From the NCBI RefSeq assembly GCF_000165425.1, contig NW_001798999.1, positions 62,001 through 126,000 of the forward strand: a stretch of 64,000 nt of DNA, given 5' to 3'. This stretch comes from Paramecium tetraurelia. Taxonomy: Eukaryota > Ciliophora > Oligohymenophorea > Peniculida > Parameciidae. Position 1 is the first letter of the stretch. Every line of letters begins with the position of its first letter. A program made the translations under genes and the position numbers. Positions 35,384-45,994 of this stretch are shown here, piece after piece. Below the pieces are notes generated by a model. It saw only the letters and a program-made list of their open reading frames with translations. It did not search any database and had not been told where the DNA came from.

Positions 35384-36762
35384 TCAAACTCCATTCTGTT
35401 CATTTTAAGAATGGTTATTCTCTTGATGAATTTCTGTCATTTCAAAGACAATAGAATCGTTTACTTTAGAATGTGGAGCTTCTTCGGTTAAATTAAAGAC
35501 ATCGGCTGCTTTTCTGACACCTATCTTTTTACCAAAATCTTCCCATTATTTATTCTCTCTATAAAAAGTATTTTAATTATAAACTAAAAAATATGCTGCA
35601 AAAGTTGAGAATCTAATATAGAAATTATTTAAATACAAAACTCCCCAAAATGCACCCACTATCGAAATCATATCAAAGGATGTTTAATAAGTTAAAACAG
35701 AGATTTATTATGTCTAAAATTATAATAATTTTTGATACCAATTCTGTCCGAAATCCTATTTGATACGCATTGTAAGTATTATACACACTTACATTAGTAA
35801 TCCAACTGTTAATTTTTTGTGTGCTCAAAAAAGTTCTAACATCATCTTGCCATCTTCTCAAGAAATCCGGTTTAATTGTGTACTTTTCAAGCTAGAAGAA
35901 AATTTCAGTTCTAGGATATAATCCAGGCATTAGAAAGTATTAATAAGTAGAATAGGGCACACTCTCTACAGATTGTCCGGTTGTAAGATCGAAATTTGGA
36001 GAATTGTCCCGAACATACAATAAAATTCTTCCACTTTGTAAATTAGAATGATAATCTATACCCAGCAGCAATCTATGCAATTTCTTACTAACTTATACAG
36101 GATGTGTTGCCTCCTTAACTGCAGTAATTGACTTAAACTCTTGGATAAGTAAACTCCGGAGTCTGATATAGAGCTCCTGACATATTTCCAGACACACTAA
36201 CATGTATATAATAAAATGTACTTTGGGCAAAGAATAGTGAAATTAGAAGCTGGGACCCAATCAGGATTGCAAGATTGTAACGGGATTTATGTTTTTACAT
36301 CTTTTTTTGAGACGTCTTAGAATTTAGTTACTTAGAACATCTCAAAATAGAAGATTGAAGGGTCATTTATGGTTTTTGTAAACCTAACATAGATTTCAAA
36401 ATAATATATACGGATCTCCAAAAAAGTATCCAAAAGCTATGTCTGGTAATGTTACATTTACGGCGTCCAAGATTTCTTCGTACTGATTTACTGTTGGACT
36501 GTTGTTTGTAATGAATGCTAAAACCTCAATCTTTATAAGTACCGACGAGAGTATAAATAAAATAGGCTAAAAAACATCCTATCATCAAAAGACTTCCATA
36601 TAAACTTCTTCTAGAAGATACCTATTCAGTTTTGGGAACAGGCATAAATTAGAAAAGATCAAAAGAAGCTATCAATCTCCGTTTAATTGTCACAACTCCT
36701 TTTGATTCCTCCTCATTCTCTTTTTTCTTTTTTTCTTCTTCTGCATTATTGCCTACTTACAT
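35384..36762 (-). CDS. Two-ended membrane protein with large ectodomain
   Basis: An N-terminal Glu/Lys-rich cytoplasmic segment (EEEKKKKENEEES) leads to a first membrane helix (YGSLLMIGCFLAYFIYTL). An ectodomain of about 300 residues follows (for example PDIAFGYFFGDPY, PYSTYQYFLMPGLYPRTEIF), then a C-terminal hydrophobic pair (ISIVGAFWGVLYL and FSTFAAYFLVY) and a polar tail. The organisation matches a transmembrane family that I recall as abundant in ciliates, without known function. Several small introns are needed between 36000 and 36600; I did not fix all of them, so the internal protein is approximate. Confidence 0.65.
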
Positions 36763-36914
36763 AAATTAAATATTAATTGACTAAATGCTTTATTATCATT
36801 TAAATATTCCGATTTAAATTTCGGTATCTAAATAGCAATTATCAGTATTCATAAAGAAAGTAAATCATTTTTATATGTATTAATAACAAAATTTCAAAAT
36901 TGATAATAATTGAT

Positions 36915-37791
36915 TCATATTTACGTTCTTTTATAAATTTTACTTGTAAGCTACAACTTCAGCCTATAGATATCTTTATCCGTGACATGGTATCTTGAGA
37001 GTTTTGCTAAATCTTGATTTTCAAAATCTTTCAATATTTCAAGGATCAATTGTATATTGCTACAAAAATCAAATTGACTCGACAACAATTCTTTAAGAGA
37101 CTCATAACAAGTCTACTTTTAATCTGAGCATCTCACTAAAGATATTGGATTGATGTGAATTGATTCATCATGATATTAAATAATGTCACCTATATTTATA
37201 ATTATTATTTTTTACTGCTTTAGAAGGCTAGGTCAAATTCAATGATTTTCTCTATAAATCTACACAGTGCTCTTATGTTAATTGTAAAATTGTGATGAAT
37301 AAATTTTTTGGTCTAATTTTACTAATTCAAATTACAATAATCCTTAGTTTGTATGACTCATCGAGCTATTTATCAATTTGCATTTCATTTATAGGCATCA
37401 CCAACCCGTCAAATGATCGTTTAATCCTTGGTATGGCTTGTTTTAATTCTTATACTAAAAATATCTATTAAGGTTATACTAGTTTTAAATACAAGAGTTT
37501 ATCTGTAGTACTCAGCATTGTCTATATCGGAGAAGATCAATTCAAATTACTCATCTAATAGAAGTTCTTCTATCATTTTCTCTTATAGTTTGATGCTGGA
37601 ACTATTCTCAGTCGAACATTGAGAATTCCCGCATAATGGAGATAATAAGGTATGAATCTAATTGAGATAGAATATAAATTTACCGGTTACAGGCTTTCAA
37701 GTTCTTGGTTACTAATTTAGTTATTTACAATCAAACGTTGTTTTTATTCAGATTTTTGTTATTTTAAGACAGAGAAGCATTTCGCAATCAT
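36915..37791 (-). CDS. Hypothetical protein, helical, start provisional
   Basis: The frame continues from ATG 37789-37791 to TGA 36915-36917 with introns of about 26, 28 and 23 nt in its first half and a longer one near 37130-37185. Text such as DKQLDESYKLRIITKKFIHH and SLKELLSSQFDFCSNIQLIL is plainly protein-like and helical. More coding-like sequence lies upstream on the same strand to about 38170, so the true start may be there. No domain recognised. Confidence 0.5.
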
Positions 37792-38233
37792 ATTTTTCGT
37801 AAATTTCAAACTTTTTTATATATATATTAACACACTTGGATTTGTATTCTATTTATTTACATGCATAACTAAAAACCGGGAAAACATATCAATTTCACCA
37901 AATTTCTTTTTCGCACAAAAAATAGCATTAGGAAGCAATTTGTTCCTTCAATATTCTTGAATCTTCAACATAAAAATTATCAGACGGTACTCATAAAATT
38001 CTCTATATTTCTTAAACTTTAAATTATTATAACATTGATATCTGTTTGAAAACTAAGCGTAGAATGCAAAATATCAGTTGATAATAATTATAATAAATTT
38101 CATTAAATTTTCTAACTTATTTTGGTGAACTTTCACAATGTAAATCTCAATAGTTTCTATACAAAAAGTTGAAAACTGCTCACCAGAAGAAAACTGAGAA
38201 AATTATGATAATAAAGTATAATTATAAAAATTA

Positions 38234-38395
38234 ATGTTTTTAAAATATTGGATTTTATACCCAGCCATTGCAGGATTGTTTATTGGCGTAGGACATTTTG
38301 CAGCGTATTACCTATCAAGAGTTTTATTGAATCAAGAGTGGTTTACAAATGCTTTGAATAAATACCTAATGATTAATGAGTATTAAAGTTAATGA
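38234..38395 (+). CDS. 53-residue single-pass membrane micro-protein
   Basis: A single short exon: MFLKYWILYPAIAGLFIGVG is a strong membrane segment, followed by a short polar tail rich in Leu, Asn and Tyr. Small proteins of this shape are typical of mitochondrial respiratory-complex subunits. The reading frame is the only open one here and sits neatly between two other genes. Support is from composition alone. Confidence 0.5.
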
Positions 38396-38429
38396 ATCAA
38401 TGTTGTTTATCAAAATTGAAATAAATCGT

Positions 38430-38858
38430 ATGTCATATAAGCTAAGCATCAAGGCAGTTGTATTTTGCGTAAAATTTACTGCTTATCTCTTTTATTACAA
38501 CTCTTAATAACTTGTTAGTCTTTATGTGAAAGATATTGGATGTGATTCAAGATTATTGGAAAATGAAACCTTATAACAACAAGCCATAAATGGTTGTTTC
38601 TACGTCTATATGAAGACATCTAAAATTTCACAATTGTCTGGTAAATTCTTGAGAAGAATAAGTATTACTCAATTTTCAAAAGAGATTAATAAACTCTAAA
38701 GTTTGAAGAGGTATATATTAACATAGTATCAGAGGTTATTTCAGGAGAAGAATGTTATTTTGAAGTAGGGATTTCGTTGCCAAAAGTTTAAGATATATGA
38801 GTAATATAAATAAAGTTATTATTTTTATGTTGTAAGATTTTACTAAATTATAGGTTGA
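38430..38858 (+). CDS. Hypothetical ORF, possible frameshift or unseen intron
   Basis: An open frame of 142 codons from ATG 38430 (MSYKLSIKAVVFCVKF). The first 90 residues look real, including a Cys pair (DIGCDS, NGCFYVYMK). Near 38703 another frame gives a more natural acidic continuation (FEEVYINIVSEVISGEECYF), but no GT...AG intron joins them. It is either a gene with an unseen splice, a frameshifted gene, or a chance ORF. The first part resembles adaptor or longin-like folds in length only. Confidence 0.45.
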
Positions 38859-39021
38859 AGAGAGATACAAATATGATTAGAATTGATGTAATTGATTTAG
38901 AGAGATTGTTTATTTTAATCTTCTTATTATAAGTTTATTAGAATTGATTAAAAATAGTAGATGTAAAAACATGAATGATAAAATTTTAATAAATTTTAAA
39001 TATAAAAACTTGTGATTTATA

Positions 39022-39853
39022 ATGCCACAACACGATTACATTGAACTTCATCAGAAAAGGTTTGGAAAAAGACTTGATACAGAAGAAAGAGCAAGAAAGA
39101 AGGCAGCCAGACAACCTCATGAATTGGCAGAGAAAGCATAAAATCTTAAGGGTCTTAAAGTACACAAAAATGATAATAATTTAAGGCCAAAATGTTTAAC
39201 AAGGAAAGATTTAAGGAGAAGGCACTCATGAAGAAATAGATGTTAGCTCACGAAGAGAAAGATATTGAAGTCAATGTGGAAGACGTAAAAGATGGAGCTG
39301 TCCCCACATATTTATTAGATAGAGAATAATAACAATAATCGAAGGTGTTGACAAACATGCTTAAACAAAAAAGGTAGAGTCTTTTATTTAATGATTAGAT
39401 AAGAGAAAGCAGGCAAATGGGATGTTCCTATTGCAAAGGTGAAATAGATGTCTGAGGGAGAAATGTTTTAAGTAATTGAGAGTGGAAAGAGAAAATAAAA
39501 GTCTTGGAAAAGGAGAATAAACAAGGTATGTTTTGTTCCAGAGACCTTTACTCGTAAACCACCCAAATTTGAAAGGTATATTAGACCAACAGGACTTCGT
39601 TTTAAGAAGGCTAATGTGACTCATCCTGAACTTCAAAACTACTTTTAGCTTGCCTTTATTGGGTGTTAAGAAAAATCCATAATCTGCCTTATATACTACA
39701 CTTGGTGTCATCACTAAAGGAACAGTTCTTGAAGTCAATGTGAGTGAATTAGGTCTAGTTACTCAAACTGGTAAAGTTATTTGGAGTAAGTATGCTCAAG
39801 TAACAAATAATCCTGAATTGGATGGATGTATAAATGCTACGTTGCTTGTTTGA
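39022..39853 (+). CDS. NSA2: NSA2/TINP1 ribosome-biogenesis factor, frame broken by one extra A
   Basis: Introns 39160-39185 (26 nt) and 39374-39398 (25). The start [19 protein letters not shown], then [55 protein letters not shown] and [14 protein letters not shown] are the family's most conserved blocks. NSA2 joins pre-60S particles in the nucleolus and helps process the 27S rRNA precursor. After splicing the length is one base over a multiple of three. The extra base lies in the A4 run at 39635-39638, right after THPEL; without it the product would be 259 aa, the normal size. As written the frame hits TGA shortly after. Confidence 0.93.
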
Positions 39854-39971
39854 TTTTTTAGAAGTTCATATTATAATCTATGTATAATTAGTATTTTTGT
39901 ATTGAAATTTCTCTTTATTGCTTATAATAATATAATCTTAATGAGCATTATAAATATAAATAATTATTTCG

Positions 39972-41521
39972 ATGAGCAAGAATAAACCCAAACCAACAGA
40001 TTCTAAGCCGTAGTTATCAAGTATTCTTCCCTCATTTATCATCCATAGAAGCAGAATTGGAGGCTTAAAATAAGGCTAAATAAGTTAACGATGTTGAGAA
40101 TGAGGCTTACAAGGTATTATAATTTTGAAACTCCTCTAGAAATAAATGAGAGAAGAAATAAGATTACTTAAAACGGACATAGATGCAGAAGAGAAATTAC
40201 TTTCCTAATATCAATAGGAAAGAGAAAAGATAAATTACAACTGGATCATTGCAAAGAAGGAATTGGATGATAAAAAAAGTGATTTCATTAACAAAGAAAG
40301 AGAAATTCAGGATCTAAAGGAGAATCACTTTATGCAATTGAATCTTTACAAATAAAAGTAAGGTTTCATTATATAATTAGAATTAAACATCTGTTATTTT
40401 AAAATTAGGATTAGTAAAGTGATTTAAGAAAGGATGTAGAAGTCACTCTAAAACAATTAGAAGACGATCACAGAATGAAGGACAGAGAATTGAAGACTGA
40501 TATAAGATCTTTGAAAGTCCAACAGAAAGAGGCTGATTTGGCATAAAATGATTATATGTTTGCACTTAAAACTGAATATGATCGCTAAGCCACTTAATTG
40601 AGATAGAATTTTGAAAGACAGGCGAATGATTTAAAAGAGAAATATCATTTAAAGATGGAGAAATTAAGAAGAGAGATGGAAGAAGCAAGAAATAATCTCA
40701 TCAAAATTCTTTAAGAAAAAAAGGATTTAAGAATATAATAATTAACAAAAGAACATTCAAAAAAATACACAGAAATTAAGAATTACTACTCTGATATCAC
40801 TGCTACTAATTTGGATATGATCAAGAGTTTAAAGAATGAGATTACAGACCATCAAAAGAAGGAAGAGAAGGATAAGAAACTCTTGTAATCAATTGAAAAT
40901 GAGTCTAAGAATTTGAATGAGCCCCTCAAAGCCATTAAAGAGGAAATTAAGTTCTTGATCAAAGAGAAGGAAGAGCAAGCCCAAGTTGTCCAATAGAAGG
41001 AACAATTGAAACTAAAAATAGATGAACTTGAGAAGAAGTTTAGAAATTTGGAATATGAATATGAAGTTAAGTTATAGCATTTCCAATACATGGAGAGGGA
41101 AAAGAGATCTCTTGAAGACAAATTCAATTAAACAATTCAATCAATCTAATAAAAAACTGGATTACAAGTATATCTTATATTACATTATACAATAGAATCT
41201 GATTTTGGAAAAGAAGACATCTGCCATCTAAGAAGAACTTGAAATTAAGGAATTGCAATTGAATCAAGTCTTACAAGGAGCAAATATTGATCAAAATACT
41301 ATTAGTAGTTTCATTATATTAATTTAGATGTCATCACAAGGTAGTATTAGGAAATTGATGTCTAAAAGTCAGCACAAATAGCTGAATTGCAATAATAACT
41401 AACTTAAATAAGGAAGGCTCATTCTCATATGGTTAAGGCTTATGATGGCAAATTGGCTGAGTTTGTTATTCCTGTTGAAGAACTTGGATTCGATCCTTTG
41501 GTGCCAACTTTTACAGAATGA
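39972..41521 (+). CDS. DRC4/GAS8 (trypanin), nexin-dynein regulatory complex subunit
   Basis: 473 aa; introns 40021-40048, 40114-40139, 40358-40380, 41168-41195 and 41305-41327 (28, 26, 23, 28 and 23 nt) leave exactly 474 codons. A continuous coiled coil carries the family text: KIKHLLFQNQ, YYSDITATNLDMIKSLKNEI, FNQTIQSIQQKTGLQNLILE and, at the end, AHSHMVKAYDGKLAEF then PVEELGFDPLVP. The length matches animal GAS8 (about 478). DRC4 is a core subunit of the nexin-dynein regulatory complex linking axonemal doublets and controlling ciliary beating. Confidence 0.95.
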
Positions 41522-41596
41522 GTTGCAAATATTATATTCAGTTAATTTATATTATGTTGAAAAGAAGAAATAAAATTTGCCAAAATACCATAAATT

Positions 41597-44500
41597 ATGT
41601 TAAAAAATAGACCAATTCTTTGTACGGAGGAGCCTCCTGATGAAGATCTGTTATTTATACAGCCGTATCAGGTTGAATAAGAAGTCCCAAATGTGAGTGT
41701 AAGTATAAGTGAAGCAAGTGAAAGCAAGGATGATTCAAAAAGAGTTTTTGAAATACCTTAGGTTTTGATTGAACATCATGAATAAGAAAAGTTAAAGTAA
41801 CAAGAATTCATGAGAAGATCAGAACCTAAGAAAGGTTTTGCCAAATTGGTTCAACTCTTACACATCAGATAATTTATCCATTAAATTCTTGCCAAAAGAA
41901 GATTGATCTCAAAAATCACTAAATATCATTTGTAAGTGATTAATGATAAAGCATCCTCTCTAGATGATGTTGGCTTTAGAAAATTCGCTATTAAAATTAA
42001 ACCATTGATTTAAAGCTTGCAAGAAAACACCTAAGCTCAATTAGGGAATCAAAGGTAAAGAATTAAAGTTATATTAATTTAGAAGTAAGTAGTTTCTCAT
42101 GTAGAGAACAAAAATATTTATAGGAAGCTAAGTGTAGAGATTTTACAATCTAATCCAAAAAATTCCATTAATCAAACCAGACTCAAAGCTGAAAGTGGTT
42201 TGGGACAGTATTCTATTTATTTGCAGATTCTATTTGCTATTTACAATCCCAATAGATTTAGCTTGGCCATCTATTTAATTTTTATTTAGTGCTTTAGAAG
42301 TTCCAACAGTAATTTGTATAACTCTTTTGATAATGGACTTTTTTGTATGTTTATTCCAATCATATTATCACCAAGGACAGTTGGTAACGGATAGGATGAG
42401 TATATTAAAACATTAGATAAGTAAGGCATATGGCTTTGAATTGATAGCCAACATTTTACTTATTGTGTTTTACAATATCTCCAATTAATATGACTACGGA
42501 TTTAATGTGTTTGACAATCCTTATTACCTATTTCTATTTCTCTAATTTGTTCAATATAATAATATCACCTAACTAAGATAACAACTAGAAGATGCATTGA
42601 ATTTATCAAGGGAAGCAGCCTCCTTAATGGAACTTTCAAAATTGTTTGTTTTGCTATTTTTCGTTATACATGTATTTGCTTGTTTATGGTTTTGGGTTGG
42701 ACTTTACAGCGAAACGTACTTGGGTAGTAGTTGGCTGGAGGCTAAGCAGGTTTTAGATAAATCTTTTGCTGATCAATACTTGTACTCATTTTATTATTCA
42801 ACAGTAACCATGTTCACAGTAGGATATGGTGATATAACTCCATAAACTAATCCAGAAATGATAGTTTCAATTATATTTATGTCTGTTTGCAGTGTTTAGT
42901 TATCTTACAGTGTTAGCACAGTCAGCTCTATTATTGAATAGATAAGTGGATTCAAAAAGGAGAAAAAAAGAAAGTTTAACATTATCAATAATTATATGCA
43001 ACAAAAGAATATTAGTTATGAATTGCAATTTTAGATAAGAGAGTATTTAAATTATTTTTGGGCAATGAAAAGAAATGAAGAATCAAATGAGGAGAAAGAA
43101 ATCATTGATGAATTGTCAAGTAGACTAAAATAGAGATTGATATTTGAAGCCAATTCAAGGATTCTTTACAATAGTCCTTTTTTTAAGAAGAATTTTTCAT
43201 TAAATTTTAAAAAAGATTTGGTAAGTAAAATCACTTCAATCTCAATTGCACCAGAGAATGTTCTTGATTATACTAAATAATCACAGGATGAGCATAGTCT
43301 ATCGATATTTTTCATAGAGCAGGGGTAGATTGAAGTTTTTATAGAAAATGAGCAATTGAGTGAATTATCAAGAGTTTATAAATTAAAAGAAGGCGAAAGT
43401 TTCGGATTCGTAAGTTTCATAACAGGGAATCCTAGTGTTGAAAAGTATAAGACTATTGGATTTACAAAACTATTAATAATAACAAGGAAAGACTTTTTGG
43501 ATGTGATAAAGGATTATCCTGACGACTATGAAATGTTCTATACTTTTTTTGAAGAACTCACATTTAATAGTGAAAGCGAATTGCTTACTATGGAATGTTT
43601 CTCTTGTAAATCAAAAACTCATAAAGCAATCTCATGTCCCCTTCTTCATTTTAAGCCAGATCGGGAGAAGATTATAAAATCAGCCTAATTTAGTAGAGAA
43701 TAATAAAGAGATAATACAAAGAAACGAAAGGATATATGCTACATTAAGGCTATTCTAGGTTAAAGTATTTTAGACGATGTGGCTAAGCAAGTCTAATCAG
43801 ATAATCAGCAATTAACATATCTATATGAAGAACTTGATGAAGACAAATCAGCCACCCCGAAAGTCTAGTTTGTTGATAATTCAGATGAAAAATCTCACTT
43901 TAGAAACAACAACCATGATTCAAAAATATAAGTGTTTGATTTTAAGGAGGAATCCTTAAAGCCTCAGAATCAATAGAAGAAATAGTTTTTAAGGAAAAAG
44001 TAGACATTACAAGATATTGGGGATATTATGTAGAACAATAAAAAGTTGAAGGAAACTAAAGAAAAGTTTAGGTCTATTGTTAAGAAGGTTAATCTTATGA
44101 ATGACTTTTTCGAAAAACAAGTTGAAGATTCTTAACAAAAACTACTTTACTAATACAGAGACTATTTGAAAATTATCTAATATCGAAAAGCCAGGATATA
44201 GCACGTTAAAAATATATACTCGAATAAAACAATTCATGAATTAGAATTTTTTGAACTCAAACTAAAAATGCTCCTATAAACAGAATTTGACACACTTCTA
44301 GAAGTATAGAAATCCTATAAATATTTCAAACCAAGGGATAACATTTATTAAGTCTTAAGCAGAACAAAAATATCGATGTTATCAAGTACTAATGAAGTGC
44401 AGATGTTTTTTTAGGAAAAGTCTTAGCAATTAATAAAGTATCTATTTTATCCACATTTATATATCCAAAAATATCTATACAAATATAAGAAGTTAGATTA

Positions 44501-44597
44501 GGTGGGAGAAATTAAGAAAACATAATTATTTAAAAGAAACAATAGAATATCTCTGGCATTCATTATGTAATAACATTCGTCAATTAAAAAACCTTGA
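41597..44597 (+). CDS. Cyclic-nucleotide-gated-type K+ channel with C-terminal zinc knuckle (copy 1)
   Basis: 990 aa with one intron (42055-42082, 28 nt). Six membrane segments lie between residues about 195 and 430. The pore carries the K+ filter in TVTMFTVGYGDITPQ. After S6 comes a C-linker (KKRKFNIINNYMQQKNISYE) and a cyclic-nucleotide-binding-like domain (about 540-650: FFIEQGQIEVFIE, LKEGESFGFVSFITGNP). Immediately after it is CFSCKSKTHKAISC, a perfect CX2CX4HX4C zinc knuckle. A Lys/Gln-rich helical tail of about 300 residues ends the protein. A paralogue lies 1.4 kb downstream on the same strand. Ligand specificity is not deducible; the cNMP-binding Arg is not evident. Confidence 0.9.
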
Positions 44598-45273
44598 ACA
44601 ATATTATTAATATTTCAATATTTATATTATTGTACTTCTTATATTTTTACTAAAGTTTATTGATTTTTGGCCAAAATTCAAATTAGTTTATTTATAATTT
44701 TTATAATTCATCATAATTCGATGATCTTATGGATTAATAACATATAATAGATCTCTAATTTTATAGTGAATCTTTTTAAATAAAAATTAAAAGACTCTTT
44801 AAAAGGTTGATATTAAGAGAAAGTTAAAAGCAATTTTTTGATATAATATAAATAAGGAATTATCTTGTATTTTTGGTTGGATATCCTCCATTATATGCAG
44901 GGTTCTACAATTTACATCATGAAGAAATTAAGTAGATGAAAATTATGCTTTAACACTATTATTTAAGATTCATCAAGGAAGTACTAGAATTTAAGAAATG
45001 AATAATGTATAACTTATGAAATCGAGCGGATTTAACTCTTATAAGAGGATAGGAGATGCTTCTTTTTATTTTTAGCTTTGAAATAAAAGTATATTTCAAT
45101 TACTATTCATATATGTAAAATTTATATAATTTTAAAGAGTGGAACAAGATTATCAGCAGACTTTTGATAAACGTCAGATAAATAGGTTAATAGTGGAGTA
45201 GTATTAATAAGGATGCATAATTGACAGGGATTTAAGATTTAAAAGAGTGAGACTTTGAAATATTGCGATTATA
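44598..45273. other. Broken coding-like sequence between the two channel genes
   Basis: Near 44877-45000 one frame reads LVGYPPLYAGFYNLHHEEIK, which faintly resembles the GYPPF segment of AGC-type kinases. Frames on both sides are interrupted by TGA without clear introns. I see no complete gene; a gene relic is possible. Confidence 0.35.
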
Positions 45274-45525
45274 ATGGTTGCAGAATTGATGGATAAGAAG
45301 GAGAGAAGAGAAATTTCTAGAAATCAAAAATAATTTCATTTGAATACTAGATGTGTTGTAATGATTAATAGTTTATTCTTAATGGTAAATAGCTCAGATG
45401 AGTTAATCAAATTTACTAAGAATTATATTCTTGATTTTTAATTGGAGAAGCAATTACAACCAATTTAATATTCTTTACGTCAATATAATTTAAATCAATA
45501 TTTTTCAATTCATTTGTAGATCTGA
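45274..45525 (+). CDS. Small hypothetical ORF
   Basis: 83 codons from ATG 45274 (MVAELMDKKERREISRNQKQ), polar then Leu/Gln-rich. Further open frames continue to about 45890 (for example LLVWLLDSISEQEWKTSSIK) and might be additional exons. Without a clean splice model this is weak. The following 100 bases hold the promoter of the second channel gene. Confidence 0.3.
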
Positions 45526-45994
45526 GCGATAAGAAGAGTCGTTTTTAATAAGGTAAAATACTGACCTATCTAAATTCTAATTTAGGTTAATTTATTCGTT
45601 CTAATGATCGTTTGAATTGATGGGTATTGATTCCCAGAAACAGAATAAAAAAATGAATAGATCTATTAGTTTGGTTATTGGATAGCATAAGTGAATAAGA
45701 ATGGAAGACTTCTTCAATTAAATTCGAAAGATTCAGAATGTTAAAGCTCTATTAAATTAAAAAAGTTCAATCTACAGGAATTTTTAAATCCATGATGAAT
45801 ATGAATTTATTAAAGTTTGAATGTCTTCGAAAGGTCCATAGAAAGCAGAGTCGGCTGGAGATTCGATAAAATGTGAATTTATGATTTGTTTATTATACTC
45901 TATAAAGTCATAAATAAAGGTTTGGATGATATCGAAATATCATTAATTATAGAAGAAGGAAGTATGTGATTTTGATTTCAATAATTTATTTAAT

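Noticed and set aside
40358-40431. A long (about 50 nt) intron with a tiny internal exon in DRC4.
   Set aside because: A single 23-nt intron (40358-40380) followed by uninterrupted reading gives KIKHLLFQNQ, the expected GAS8 text, and the right total length.
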